From contig CAYFJO010000026.1 of the NCBI GenBank assembly GCA_964343305.1, positions 1-50,339 on the forward strand: a stretch of DNA of 50,339 nucleotides, given 5' to 3'. Of the stretch, positions 1 to 9,181 are shown one piece after another. A program made the position numbers and the translations under genes. This stretch comes from CAYFJO01 sp964343305. GTDB taxonomy: Bacteria; Planctomycetota; Planctomycetia; Pirellulales; Pirellulaceae. Numbering within the stretch: the stretch's first letter is position 1; each line of letters opens with the position of its first letter. The notes beneath the pieces were generated by a model. It was given only the letters and a program-made list of their open reading frames with translations. It searched no databases and was not told where the DNA came from.

Positions 1-1062
1 CGCATCGAAGCGGTGCGCCGCGAGCTTGGCTCGAAGTTGCTGATCCTGGGGCACCACTATCAGCAGGACGAAGTGATCTCGCACAGCGACCTGCGCGGTG
101 ACAGCTATCAGCTCAGCAAAATGGCCGCCGAAAGCAGCGATTGTCGGTGGATCGTTTTCTGTGGCGTGCACTTCATGGCCGAGACGGCGGACATCGTGGC
201 CAATCGTCCTGAAAAACTTTCCGAGCGAAACGGCCAGCGTGTCCAAGTCGTGTTGCCCGACATGGCAGCCGGGTGTTCGATGGCCGACATGGCCGCGATC
301 GATCAGGTCGAAAACGCTTGGGCCGAAATGGGCGAAGTGATCGACACCAGCGACATCACTCCGGTGACGTACATCAACTCGGCCGCCAGCCTGAAATCGT
401 TCTGCGGAGAACACGGCGGCATCGTCTGCACGTCGAGCAACGCTGCGGCAGTTTTGGAATGGGCGTTCAAACGAACCAAACGAGTGTTCTTTTTCCCCGA
501 CCAACATCTTGGCCGCAACACCTCGCTGACGATGGGCATCACCAACGACCAGATGCCCGTCTGGGATCCCTACGCCGACGAGTTGGGCGGCAACACTGGA
601 GAGTCGCTGCGACAAAGCAAAGTGATTCTTTGGAAGGGCCACTGCAGCGTCCACCAGATGTTCCGCGCCGAACACGTTCACCAATTTCGACAGCAACATC
701 CCGGCATCAACATCCTGGTCCACCCCGAGTGCACACAAGAAGTCAACGACTTGGCCGACGTCTCGGGCTCGACAGGCAAGATCATCAAGACGGTTGAGGC
801 GGCCAACCCCGGTACCAAATGGGCCATCGGCACAGAATTACATTTGGTGAATCGACTCAAGGACGAGCACCCGGAACAAGAGATTCACTTTTTGTCGCCC
901 GTCGTCTGCATGTGTGCCACGATGTATCGCATCGATTTGGCTCATCTCTGCTGGAGCCTTGAGAATCTCGCTGCCGGCACACCCGTCAACATCATCGAAG
1001 TGGATGAAGACACATCAAAATGGTCGTTGATCGCGCTAGAGCGAATGCTGGATGTGAATTGA
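1..1062 (+). CDS. nadA: Quinolinate synthase NadA (5' end outside window)
   Basis: Quinolinate synthase condenses iminoaspartate with dihydroxyacetone phosphate in de novo NAD synthesis and is a cytosolic [4Fe-4S] enzyme. The frame is open from base 1, so the true start lies upstream; an in-frame GTG at 13 is too far into the conserved fold to be a natural start. Visible family motifs are GHHYQQDEV near the start, AGCSMADM, GHCSVHQMF, HPEC and CMCATM; the cysteines of the first, second and last of these match the spacing of the cluster ligands. The spacing between the first two is longer than in short bacterial NadA, which suggests an insertion. It ends with TGA. No nadB or nadC is visible in the window. 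Confidence 0.93.
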   Translation, partial: RIEAVRRELGSKLLILGHHYQQDEVISHSDLRGDSYQLSKMAAESSDCRWIVFCGVHFMAETADIVANRPEKLSERNGQRVQVVLPDMAAGCSMADMAAIDQVENAWAEMGEVIDTSDITPVTYINSAASLKSFCGEHGGIVCTSSNAAAVLEWAFKRTKRVFFFPDQHLGRNTSLTMGITNDQMPVWDPYADELGGNTGESLRQSKVILWKGHCSVHQMFRAEHVHQFRQQHPGINILVHPECTQEVNDLADVSGSTGKIIKTVEAANPGTKWAIGTELHLVNRLKDEHPEQEIHFLSPVVCMCATMYRIDLAHLCWSLENLAAGTPVNIIEVDEDTSKWSLIALERMLDVN

Positions 1063-1171
1063 CTTGCCATTCTGGTGTGCCAATCGCTCCGCTGGCAATT
1101 CCAGTGACACACTCGAAATCAATAACTGTGCTCTCTAGTCCGGTGAATCCTTAAGCGTTGGGAGCGCGCGG

Positions 1172-1507
1172 TCACGTTTCGTGGTCTAATTCAGAGGCCC
1201 GCTTTTGCGCAGCGTTGGCCTCTAATTGTCGTCCCATGTGACGTGCGGAATTAGCAAACCCAAGCCACGCCCCACCAAGTTCGGGAAATCGCCATACGAG
1301 CTCACGGTAAATCCCGTATGCTACTTCCCACTCGATGGACTCGTATTTGAACGCCTCGGAAACGAGATAGTCTTTAATCTCTTCGCGACTCATGTCTTCT
1401 GTCAGATTATCATTCCATCTATAACCAGGGTCGTGTGTTAGCGTTTTGGTGGAGATTTGCTCGGGCATGGAAGCCAATCGGCTGATGTATACACAACGGG
1501 AATTCAT
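1172..1507 (-). CDS. Small hypothetical protein, TPR-like C-terminus
   Basis: I do not recognise a named family. The protein has up to 111 residues; an internal ATG at 1468 would give 98 residues and is as likely a start, since neither has a clear ribosome-binding site. The C-terminal half (YESIEWEVAYGIYRELVWRF, then WLGFANSARHMG) reads like a tetratricopeptide-type helical pair with the typical W/Y/G/A spacing, followed by a charged tail. Acidic and lysine/arginine-rich composition and the absence of a better frame support real coding. It lies alone between nadA and a sigma-factor gene and is transcribed against both. Confidence 0.5.
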   Translation of the reverse strand: MNSRCVYISRLASMPEQISTKTLTHDPGYRWNDNLTEDMSREEIKDYLVSEAFKYESIEWEVAYGIYRELVWRFPELGGAWLGFANSARHMGRQLEANAAQKRASELDHET

Positions 1508-1677
1508 CCGGCAGCCTATCGGATATTAGAAAATGCACCACTTCAATCTACTCAAGCCAATGCAGAAGTACAATCAATCCACTACCGCTTTGGGCAATTC
1601 CAGCAGACCGGCGGATTCATTTTAAAACGTGGACAATGTGTGCGAGTATGCCACGTAATCGATGCTAGAATGCAGGA

Positions 1678-2430
1678 ATGGCATCGACTGATCAAACTCT
1701 GTCATCCAGCGCGCGCAACGGCCATTTTGCCACGACGCGCTGGAGTGTTGTTCTGGCGGTCGGTGATCCTTCGAGTAGCGAGTCGCGTACCGCTTTGGAA
1801 ACACTGTGTCAGACGTATTGGTACCCTCTCTACGCTTTCGTCCGGCGGCAAGGGCGACCGGCCGTCGATGCGCAAGACTTGGTGCAAGGATTTTTCGCAC
1901 GACTCTTGGACAAGGAGTTTCTGCAAACTGCCGATCAGCAGCGCGGTCGATTTCGTTCGTTCTTGTTAACGCTGTTCAAACGCTTTTTGTCGAACGAAAG
2001 AAAATATGACGAGGCGGAAAAGAGAGGTGGTGGGCAACACGTGATGTCCTTGGACATTGAATCCGGTGAAGAAAGATTTCAAATGGAACCGACAGACGAG
2101 TGGACGCCGGAGAGATTGTTCGAACGGCGCTGGGCGCTGACGTTGTTAGATCACGTGTTGGTTCAACTGGGTGAAGATTACCGCGCCAAGGGCAAGGAAG
2201 AGTTATTCGATCAACTGAGAGTTTTCCTGACCGCGAACTCGACAGCACGCTCGTATGGCGAAATCGCCGCCGATTTGGAAATGACCGAAGGGGCGGTCAA
2301 AGTCGCTGTCCATCGGCTGCGCCAGCGGTATCGAAACTCGTTGCGATACGAAATCGCCAGCACGGTCGAAAGTGTTGATGACGTGGACGACGAACTCAAC
2401 CATCTCTTGAACGCACTTCGCAGCGATTAG
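1678..2430 (+). CDS. ECF-type RNA polymerase sigma factor
   Basis: A 250-residue sigma-70 family protein of the planctomycete ECF type. Region 2 is seen in LETLCQTYWYPLYAFVRRQG followed by DAQDLVQGFFARLL, and the linker carries the KRGGG stretch. Region 4 is the helix-turn-helix YGEIAADLEMTEGAVKVAVH then RLRQRYR, which binds the -35 element. It presumably directs RNA polymerase to a small regulon. No anti-sigma factor is adjacent; the next gene on the same strand, about 390 bases on, is a membrane Ser/Thr kinase, and sigma-kinase neighbours are a known planctomycete theme. A phosphorylation link between them is inference. Confidence 0.9.
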   Translation: MASTDQTLSSSARNGHFATTRWSVVLAVGDPSSSESRTALETLCQTYWYPLYAFVRRQGRPAVDAQDLVQGFFARLLDKEFLQTADQQRGRFRSFLLTLFKRFLSNERKYDEAEKRGGGQHVMSLDIESGEERFQMEPTDEWTPERLFERRWALTLLDHVLVQLGEDYRAKGKEELFDQLRVFLTANSTARSYGEIAADLEMTEGAVKVAVHRLRQRYRNSLRYEIASTVESVDDVDDELNHLLNALRSD

Positions 2431-2454
2431 CCAACCATTTCACCGCGCCACTGA

Positions 2455-2631
2455 TTAGTTCGCCGGTCGCTTGATCGTATACTTTTGGCCGCGCAACGGC
2501 CCTTTGCATCTGGCCAGACACTCCTGCTCGTAGACTGTCAGGTTGCGTTTCGATGTGCGGGTCAAGCTTGTGTCATAGTCGACGACCGTTTGTAGAACGG
2601 CTCTTTCTTTGCGGTGCGTTTCGCGAGCCAA
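2455..2631 (-). pseudogene. Possible gene remnant (58 codons)
   Basis: In the 386-base gap between the sigma gene and the kinase, the minus strand holds a 58-codon frame ending in TAA that begins only at a TTG. Its product (LARETHRKERAVLQTVVDYD, then a segment rich in charged residues, ending KYTIKRPAN) has a protein-like composition but no recognisable fold, no ribosome-binding site and a stop just upstream. It may be the 3' remnant of a lost gene, or chance. The rest of the gap shows only a copy of the 13-mer cacgcaccctact (2705-2717). Confidence 0.2.
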
Positions 2632-2816
2632 TCCACATCCACATCAGTACGCCCTAAAGCTGGAAAATGCTGCCGTGCGCGCCACACCAATCCACAGAGG
2701 CTTGCACGCACCCTACTGCATGACCGAAAAACGTCATTAGAATAATTGGATTCACCTGTAACCTTCCGGCCAAAAAGTTGAAGTAAGAGGTGCAAGGTCA
2801 CAGGGAGAACGAGTTC

Positions 2817-5630
2817 ATGGCAAACAATTGTCCACAATGCGGCGCGACGTTGGCAGCGGACGCCCCACAAGGGATGTGCCCGGAGTGCTTGCTGCGTCAA
2901 GGTTTAGGTGGAATCGCAGCAGGAGATGGTGGCGCCGAGCCCCAAGACTCCGTCGCGCCGGACGGCAAATTCACCGCCCCCGCGCCCGCCGAACTCGCTG
3001 GCCGATTTCCTGAACTTGAGATCCTCGAATTGCTGGGCCAAGGGGGATTTGGAGCCGTTTACAAGGTCCGCCAGAAGACGCTCGACCGCGTCGTCGCCTT
3101 GAAACTGCTTTCGCCCGAAGCAGCGAAAGACGCGACCTTCGCCGAGCGTTTCACCCGCGAAGCCCGTGCCATGGCCAAGCTGATGCATCCCAACATCGTG
3201 TTGGTTTTTGAGTTTGGCGAAAAAGACGGCTGGTACTTTTTGTTGATGGAATTCGTCGAGGGAGTCAACCTGCGCGAGGCGTTGCAGGCCAAACAGATTT
3301 CCCCCGTACAAGCGTTGGCGATCGTTCCACAAATTTGCGACGCCTTGGAATATGCCCACGAGGTCGGCGTCGTCCATCGCGACATCAAACCCGAAAACAT
3401 TCTGGTCGACAAAAAGGGCCGGATCAAAATCGCCGACTTTGGTTTGGCAAAACTCGTCGGCCGGTCGCCGATCGAAATCACGTTGACCGCCACGCACCAG
3501 ATCATGGGCACGTTGCACTACATGGCACCCGAACAGATCGACAAACCGCTGTCGGTCGATCATCGTGCCGACATCTATTCGCTGGGCGTGGTGTTCTACG
3601 AGTTGTTGACCGGCGAGTTGCCGTTGGGCCGATTTAAACTTCCGTCCGAAAAAGCGCCGGTCGATGGACGCCTGGATGATGTCGTTTTGAAAACGCTGGA
3701 ACGCGAACCCGAGTCACGTTATCAACATGCCAGCGAAGTGAAGACGGATCTGGATGTGATCGCGCGATCCGGCGACGTTGCCAATCGGCCCTCCAAGAGA
3801 AAATCGAATTCAGAAAAAACGGCTGCCAAGCAAGCCGCGGTGAACGATCGTGATTCGCGACGCGCGACCGAGGAGATTCACGAAGCGGTCGATCACGTCG
3901 TCGGTCCCGCCGCGGCGATGGTGATTCTGGGTGCCGTAAACATCGCCTTGTTCCCGCTCGTTGCCGCCGTCATCATTCCCCTCGTCGCGATAGGTGTGAT
4001 TAACGACGACTATTTTTTCTTCCTCGGCTTTTGTTTTCCCGCGATGGTGCAAGGCATCATTATGCTAGTTGGCGGAATCAGTCTCCATCGGCTGGGTTCG
4101 TTCGAATTGTCTGCGATCGCAGCCACCACATGCTTTCTTCCCCTGAGCCCACTGTGTTTTCTCTCGATTCCTCTTGGTATTTGGTCCTGGCTTGTGTTGG
4201 TCAAGCCATCGGTTTGGAACGCCTTCGGCAACCCAAAAAGAAAGCGCTTTGTGCGGCAACTGCGCAATCAGCATACCGACACAGAAGAACCCGCGTTGTC
4301 CGCCGCCCGGCAGCAATTGTCAATGCTTGGTATGACTCAGGTCGTGCTGGGCGTCATTAACATCGTACATCCGTTTGCCGTTCTGGCGATCACAGCCTTA
4401 ATCATGTCGCGCAGCTATCGAATTGAGGACACACTAACCATTGAAGCGATGGTCCTGCTACCATCATTGCCGTTGGGAGTCATGATGTTGCTGGGTGGCT
4501 TGAACATGCGCGGTCCTGGTTCGTATGCCATGGCGATGGTCGGCGCGATCGCGGGGGTCGTGCCTTTTTCACCGCTTTGGCTGGTCAGTGTTGGGATCGC
4601 CATTTGGTCTCTGCTTGTGCTCCGACAGCCGGAAGCACGAAGAATCTTTGGCAGGACAAGAATGGCTGACGACGTGCCAACCACTCCACAGACAATCAGC
4701 CTGGAGGTCTATCAAGCTGCCAAAGAAGAAACCACCTCAATTGGAATTGCAATGTTCATCATGGGCCTCGTGAATTCGTTGTTGTGGGTTTTCGCGATTA
4801 TCATCGTTGTCGCCAATGAATCCGTGCCTGGACGTGGGCCCATTGACGACGACTTTTATCCGTTCATCTTTCTGGCTGGATTGCTCACGCTGCCCATTGG
4901 GATTGTGATGATGATTAGCGGGCGCAGCATCCGCACGCTTGGCTCCTATCGCTGGGCGATGGCAGGTGCGATTGCGGCGTTGTTGCCGCTGAGCCCGCTG
5001 TGTATTTGCACGCTGCCGGTGGCCATTTGGATTCTACTGGTGATCACTTCTCCGGAGATCAAGTCGGTTTTCGGTCGCCAACCAGACGAATCTGTCCACG
5101 AACCGATCCCTGGTAAAGGAGTCCCGCGACCTGCCGACACGCTCAGCGACTTCGAACTTGCTGCTGCTCAGAGTCAAGTGCAAGCCCCTGGCGTGGGCTT
5201 GATTTTCGTCGGCCTGGTCAATTTAGTGCCCGCGATCATTTTAAGTATCAGACTGGCCATGACACATTTCGGCCCACGAGCGGCATGGGAATACGCGTTT
5301 CTTACGATCGCAAGTCCCTTGTTCGCACAACGTGAAGTTGTCTTTACAGATTCGTTTGCCGTTATGAGTTGGGTCGTGTTGTTACTGGTCATCAGCATGC
5401 CGTTGGCAGCCGTGTTGATCCTGGCAGGCTGGGGAATGCGCGGACTCAAACGTTACGGACTTGCGGTGACGGCAAGCGTCTTGGCGATGATTCCCTGTCA
5501 TCCTGGTGTGGTTGTCGGCTTGCCAATTGGCATCTGGTCGTTGGTGGTGCTCGCTCGCTCGGATGTCCGAATGGCATTTCAAACGAGAGCCGAATTGGCT
5601 GACGAATTCGATTGGTCGGACGTGGAATGA
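2817..5630 (+). CDS. Membrane Ser/Thr protein kinase with N-terminal zinc ribbon
   Basis: The start is ATG at 2817, preceded by AGGGAGAA; an in-frame GTG at 2790 is less likely. Of 937 residues, 5-24 form a CPQC/CPEC zinc-ribbon-like knuckle. About 65-320 is a Hanks-type kinase: Gly-loop LGQGGFGAVYK, VALK with Lys96, HRDIKPEN with catalytic Asp189, DFG at 207-209, and GTLHYMAPEQ in the activation segment. All catalytic residues are present, so it should be active. The C-terminal two thirds hold four diverged copies of a roughly 110-150-residue membrane module, each with several hydrophobic helices, a conserved GS/RYG turn, a PLSPL-like motif and a G/A-IW-LLVL helix. The kinase is predicted cytosolic and the repeats membrane bound. 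The substrate is unknown. Confidence 0.9.
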   Translation: MANNCPQCGATLAADAPQGMCPECLLRQGLGGIAAGDGGAEPQDSVAPDGKFTAPAPAELAGRFPELEILELLGQGGFGAVYKVRQKTLDRVVALKLLSPEAAKDATFAERFTREARAMAKLMHPNIVLVFEFGEKDGWYFLLMEFVEGVNLREALQAKQISPVQALAIVPQICDALEYAHEVGVVHRDIKPENILVDKKGRIKIADFGLAKLVGRSPIEITLTATHQIMGTLHYMAPEQIDKPLSVDHRADIYSLGVVFYELLTGELPLGRFKLPSEKAPVDGRLDDVVLKTLEREPESRYQHASEVKTDLDVIARSGDVANRPSKRKSNSEKTAAKQAAVNDRDSRRATEEIHEAVDHVVGPAAAMVILGAVNIALFPLVAAVIIPLVAIGVINDDYFFFLGFCFPAMVQGIIMLVGGISLHRLGSFELSAIAATTCFLPLSPLCFLSIPLGIWSWLVLVKPSVWNAFGNPKRKRFVRQLRNQHTDTEEPALSAARQQLSMLGMTQVVLGVINIVHPFAVLAITALIMSRSYRIEDTLTIEAMVLLPSLPLGVMMLLGGLNMRGPGSYAMAMVGAIAGVVPFSPLWLVSVGIAIWSLLVLRQPEARRIFGRTRMADDVPTTPQTISLEVYQAAKEETTSIGIAMFIMGLVNSLLWVFAIIIVVANESVPGRGPIDDDFYPFIFLAGLLTLPIGIVMMISGRSIRTLGSYRWAMAGAIAALLPLSPLCICTLPVAIWILLVITSPEIKSVFGRQPDESVHEPIPGKGVPRPADTLSDFELAAAQSQVQAPGVGLIFVGLVNLVPAIILSIRLAMTHFGPRAAWEYAFLTIASPLFAQREVVFTDSFAVMSWVVLLLVISMPLAAVLILAGWGMRGLKRYGLAVTASVLAMIPCHPGVVVGLPIGIWSLVVLARSDVRMAFQTRAELADEFDWSDVE

Positions 5631-5639
5631 CCAAGCTGC

Positions 5640-5683
5640 AATGACCAATGCCCAAGAATCGCAGTGGTTGGTCATTGGTCATT
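5640..5683. terminator. Hairpin between convergent kinase and pepT genes
   Basis: A perfect 11-bp inverted repeat, AATGACCAATG (5640-5650) and CATTGGTCATT (5673-5683), lies in the 41 bases between the kinase stop and the pepT stop and overlaps the pepT stop codon. It may end transcription from both sides. The arms use the same AATGACC heptamer found near 9.1 and 33.8 kb. There is no clear T-run, so Rho-independent function is uncertain. Confidence 0.4.
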
Positions 5684-6934
5684 TGGATTTGGGCATTCAG
5701 TCTCTGCTCCCCAAATTTGCAAGAGTTCGACCAACACTTCGCAGGCGCTAACCATTTCGTCTAGGCATGCCCATTCGAGTGGCGAGTGGATGCGGTGTTG
5801 GCCGGTGGACAGATTGGGCGTGGGCAAGCCAAGTTCCGTTAGTTGCGATCCGTCCGTGCCGCCGCGGACGATGGTTAGGCGCGGTTGGCGGCCGAGTTGT
5901 TCGTGGGCTTGGCGAGCGAAATCGACGGCGCGCGGCTCCTCTTCAAGTCCGTCGGCCATGTTCCGGTATTGCTTTTTGACTTCCACATCAATTGTTGTTC
6001 CGGGATACTCTTCTTCCACCAAACACGCCGTGGCTCGAAGCAAGTGGGCCTGTTCGGAAAGTGCGTCTGTGTCAAAATCTCGCAGCAATACTTTGAGCGT
6101 CACTTCCGCAACTCCGCCGCCGATCTGATAGGGGTGGATGAAACCTTCCCGCTCGCAGGTGACTTCCGGCGCGAGTTCGTCTTTGGGCAATCGGTTGATG
6201 AAATCGCCCGTCGCACGGATGGCGTTGACCATCTCGTCCTTGGCGATCGACGGGTGAATGTTGATGCCCCGGAAAGTCACAATCGCTAGGTCGGCGGAAA
6301 ACGTCTCGTAATCGATTTCGTTCGCCCCTTGGCCGTCGAGCGTGTAACAGACATCCGCACCGAGTCGCTGGAGGTCCACGTGGTCAACACCGCGGCCGAT
6401 CTCTTCGTCGCACGTGAGCAAAATGCGCACGGGGCCATGAGCAATCTCAGGGTGCTCCACCAGCCAAGCCGCTGTCTCCATGATGACGGCCACTCCGCCT
6501 TTGTCGTCGCCGCCCAGCAAAGTTGTGCCGTCTGTCGTGACCAACGTCGAGCCGTGCAGGTGCTTCAACTCGGGACTCTCGTCGACCGTGATCACTCTTG
6601 TCGGGTCGCCAGGCAGCGGAATGTCGCCCCCTTGATAATCTCGAATCACCTGCGGCTTAACGCCCGCGCCGGTGGTTTCTGGCGATGTATCCAAATGCGA
6701 GTTCAGCGCGACGACTGAAACGTTGCCTTCGACCGTCGCTGGTACGGTTGCGTAAATCACGCCGTGTTCGTCTTGCGTTGCGTCCGTGATTCCCATGGCT
6801 TGGAGTTCTTCAACCAGAACTTTGCCAAGCTCCATCTGACCCCGACAACTTGGATACTGATCCAGGTCGTCGACCGCTGTGGTATCGATTTGAACATATC
6901 TCAGGAACCTCTCCAGCAAACGCTCTTGGTTCAT
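5672..6934 (-). CDS. pepT: Peptidase T (tripeptide aminopeptidase)
   Basis: A 420-residue M20B metallopeptidase that removes the N-terminal residue of tripeptides in the cytosol. The start ATG at 6934 is set by AAGGAGGT just upstream; the frame opens earlier at 6985 but without support. Family motifs are complete: NSHLDTS (first Zn His and its partner Asp), LLGGDDKGG (bridging Asp), TCDEEIG (catalytic and metal Glu), CYTLDG (metal Asp) and QHRIHSPLEW (last Zn His). The dimerisation/lid domain sits between them. Length matches the family (about 410). It is divergent from the exonuclease gene at 7012 and convergent with the kinase gene. Confidence 0.93.
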   Translation of the reverse strand: MNQERLLERFLRYVQIDTTAVDDLDQYPSCRGQMELGKVLVEELQAMGITDATQDEHGVIYATVPATVEGNVSVVALNSHLDTSPETTGAGVKPQVIRDYQGGDIPLPGDPTRVITVDESPELKHLHGSTLVTTDGTTLLGGDDKGGVAVIMETAAWLVEHPEIAHGPVRILLTCDEEIGRGVDHVDLQRLGADVCYTLDGQGANEIDYETFSADLAIVTFRGINIHPSIAKDEMVNAIRATGDFINRLPKDELAPEVTCEREGFIHPYQIGGGVAEVTLKVLLRDFDTDALSEQAHLLRATACLVEEEYPGTTIDVEVKKQYRNMADGLEEEPRAVDFARQAHEQLGRQPRLTIVRGGTDGSQLTELGLPTPNLSTGQHRIHSPLEWACLDEMVSACEVLVELLQIWGAETECPNPNDQ

Positions 6935-7011
6935 CGCCGACCTCCTTGGATTCTGATATAGTGTTGCTCGTATGATCCCGCTCAAGTCTGAAACTGAAAA
7001 GGGGTGATTCG

Positions 7012-7842
7012 TTGGCAGAGCAAACGGTTCGCTACTTTGTATTCGACATCGAAAGCGTCGCGGACGGCTCCTTGGTGTCGAAGATACGATATCCCGGCGA
7101 GGGGCTGAGCGGCGACGATGCGATCCGTCGATATCGCGATGAATTGATCGAGAAGTACGAGACGGACTTCATTCCGTACACTTTTCAGATTCCCGTGTCG
7201 GTCGCGATTGCCAAGATTGCCGAGGATTTCAGCTTGATCGATTTGGTCACGCTCGACGAGCCGGAGTATCGATCGCATGTGATTACCGAGAATTTCTGGC
7301 GTGGCTGGGAGGCGTACCGGCGTCCTACGTTCGTCAGTTTTAACGGCCGGACGTTCGATTTGCCGCTGATGGAGTTGGCGGCGTTTCGCTACGGCGTGAA
7401 TCTTGGCAAGTGGATGAACTTGCAAGCCAAGAGCTGGGAGCAAATGCGGAATCGGTACAACACGCACGCGCATCTGGACCTCTACGACGTACTGACCAAT
7501 TATGGCGCGTCGCGATTTAACGGCGGCTTGAATCTCGCCGCCAACGTGCTCGGCAAGCCCGGCAAGATGGAGGTGCAGGGCTACATGGTTCAAGACATGT
7601 TTGCCGAGGGAAAGCTTGCAGAGATCAACGACTATTGCCGTTGCGATGTGCTGGACACTTATTTTGTGTTCTTGCGGGTGCAAGTTTTGTTGGGCGGGCT
7701 GACACTGGACCGCGAGCAGCAATTAATCGCCGAAACCAAACAGTGGTTGGAGGCGCGAGCGGATGATTGCGGGGCATACCAATCCTATCTTGCCGATTGG
7801 GGAGACTGGACGAATCCGTGGTCTAGCGAACCGACTTCGTAA
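7012..7842 (+). CDS. Predicted 3'-5' exonuclease related to DNA polymerase B
   Basis: A 276-residue RNase-H-fold protein of the family resembling the proofreading domain of family B polymerases (Pfam PF10108 type). Exo motifs are visible: FDIESVADG (Exo I, Asp and Glu), VSFNGRTFDLPLM (Exo II, Asp) and YCRCDVLDTYFV (Exo III, Asp). The start is a TTG at 7012 preceded by AAAAGGGGTG; no better in-frame ATG precedes the conserved motif. It stands alone as an exonuclease without a polymerase domain and likely acts in DNA repair or end processing, which is inference. It shares a 77-base divergent upstream region with pepT. Confidence 0.82.
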   Translation: MAEQTVRYFVFDIESVADGSLVSKIRYPGEGLSGDDAIRRYRDELIEKYETDFIPYTFQIPVSVAIAKIAEDFSLIDLVTLDEPEYRSHVITENFWRGWEAYRRPTFVSFNGRTFDLPLMELAAFRYGVNLGKWMNLQAKSWEQMRNRYNTHAHLDLYDVLTNYGASRFNGGLNLAANVLGKPGKMEVQGYMVQDMFAEGKLAEINDYCRCDVLDTYFVFLRVQVLLGGLTLDREQQLIAETKQWLEARADDCGAYQSYLADWGDWTNPWSSEPTS

Positions 7843-7876
7843 CGGTCCGTGAATAAACTCTTGAAAGGAGCATGCC

Positions 7877-8440
7877 GTGTTTCGAGCTGCTTTTGTGTTT
7901 GTCGCACTGGGAATTGGGGTCATGATTTGGGCCTTTAACGATTGGCGGCTGGGACTGAGTTCTTCAGCAGAGCCGCAGACGATTGCGGCAGCGGATCTGG
8001 TGGCCAACGGTCCCGGCAAAAACCGTCATGTCAAAGTGACTGACTACTCGGTGTCCGAGAACTTCATCGCCTATGGCGACGATTCGGGTGCGTTTACCAG
8101 CGAGTGGGATAAAGCGTGGCTCGTTATTTTGCCGAACGGCGGTGGATACTGCATGGTGCTGCGGACGACCGATGTCACGGATCAGCTCCAACTTGCGATG
8201 TTCGAAGGAGAAGGCGAATTTCAAGGAATGGTCGTCAGCGACGGCAATTCGCTCGGTTCCGATTTGAAAAACATGTTGAAAAAGGACTTCGGTCACGTTG
8301 AATGGGACAAGATCCAGGTCGTCGATCACAACCGCCATCCCACCAGCACGTTTGTGTTTTTGCTCAAGGTGATTGGCGGCATTGGCCTGTGTGGAGTCGG
8401 AGCCTTCTTCATGTACCTCGGCCGCGAAGAATTGGAATGA
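7877..8440 (+). CDS. Hypothetical protein with N- and C-terminal membrane helices
   Basis: 187 residues, GTG start with GAAAGGAG six bases upstream. A hydrophobic helix occupies about 4-20 and another about 160-180, with a soluble, glycine-rich middle (residues 25-155) between them. I recognise no enzyme motif. With a short N-tail the middle domain would probably lie outside the cytoplasm, but topology is not certain. It starts 34 bases after the exonuclease stop and may be co-transcribed with it. It ends 17 bases before the convergent mobA stop. Confidence 0.75.
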   Translation: MFRAAFVFVALGIGVMIWAFNDWRLGLSSSAEPQTIAAADLVANGPGKNRHVKVTDYSVSENFIAYGDDSGAFTSEWDKAWLVILPNGGGYCMVLRTTDVTDQLQLAMFEGEGEFQGMVVSDGNSLGSDLKNMLKKDFGHVEWDKIQVVDHNRHPTSTFVFLLKVIGGIGLCGVGAFFMYLGREELE

Positions 8441-8457
8441 GTGGCGGTTGTTCGCCA

Positions 8458-9093
8458 TCACGAACTTAGTTCTCTGACGACGTCATGCGGAGCCTGGAAG
8501 CCAGCGACCTCCAGTGCCTCGAAGTAATCTGCCGGGCGGTTCAGGTTCTGCAAACTATGTAGTTGTGGATCAACTGTCCCCAGATCTTCGACTGGCACGC
8601 GGATCGTATCAACCTCGTCGAACAAGAAGACCGGGCGCATGCGATCCGCGGCGAGCAGCGACTTGATCGTCGGTAGAACACTTGTTCGATACACAGCGGC
8701 AAGTGCATGGTGATACTTTTCATCGAACGGCACGGCGATCTGATGCGACGCGAGCAATTCGGTCATGCGACGGACAAACGCTGGGACCAGCAGCGGCACG
8801 TCGCAACTCGTGACAAATGCCGCGTCGGCCAACGATTCGATCGCCGACAGACCGGCGTGCAATCCCTCCAGCGGACCTCGATCGTCGTGTTCGTCACGTG
8901 CGATCGTGACGTTGTCCGGAAGCGGGGTCAATGTCTGGTCCGTCGCGGCGACGACAACGAGCGGGGCAACAGCCTCACCAAGCAATCGCAATACACGCTG
9001 GAGCATCAATTCGGGACCGAAAGGCAACGTCGCTTTGGGCAACCCCATGCGAGTGCTCTTTCCGCCGCAAAGTACAATTCCGCCGACAACCAC
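8458..9093 (-). CDS. mobA: Molybdenum cofactor guanylyltransferase (MobA-like)
   Basis: A nucleotidyltransferase that attaches GMP to molybdopterin to form the bis-guanine-dinucleotide cofactor. The N-terminal motif GGIVLCGGKSTRMGLPK binds the nucleotide and TSCDVPLL carries the metal-binding Asp; about 211 residues is normal for MobA. I place the start at GTG 9093. A TTG at 9123 would add residues encoded by the AATGACN repeat and is unlikely. Related NTP transferases such as MocA cannot be excluded. It is divergent from fhcC, a subunit of formylmethanofuran dehydrogenase, an enzyme whose catalytic subunit needs exactly this type of cofactor. Confidence 0.82.
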   Translation of the reverse strand: MVVGGIVLCGGKSTRMGLPKATLPFGPELMLQRVLRLLGEAVAPLVVVAATDQTLTPLPDNVTIARDEHDDRGPLEGLHAGLSAIESLADAAFVTSCDVPLLVPAFVRRMTELLASHQIAVPFDEKYHHALAAVYRTSVLPTIKSLLAADRMRPVFLFDEVDTIRVPVEDLGTVDPQLHSLQNLNRPADYFEALEVAGFQAPHDVVRELSS

Positions 9094-9100
9094 GTGAAGC

Positions 9101-9134
9101 AATGCCAAATGACGAATGACCAATGACGAATGAC
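9101..9134. repeat. Five tandem AATGACN heptamers
   Basis: The bases read AATGCCA AATGACG AATGACC AATGACG AATGAC, i.e. five 7-bp units between the divergent mobA and fhcC genes. The same heptamer forms inverted repeats at 5640-5683 and 33809-33870. The 7-bp period shifts the reading frame from unit to unit, so it is not coding. Confidence 0.7.
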
Positions 9135-9181
9135 AACTCTTTCGTTATACTCGTCGCTCACCCGAATTCACACCAGCCGCA

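Noticed and set aside
2562..2900. 112-codon minus-strand frame overlapping the kinase start
   Set aside because: It overlaps the kinase N-terminus and ribosome-binding site and has no protein-like pattern; a different frame in the same gap gives the weak remnant listed.
6982..7722. 246-codon open frame on the minus strand
   Set aside because: Antisense to the exonuclease gene, which has all three exo motifs.
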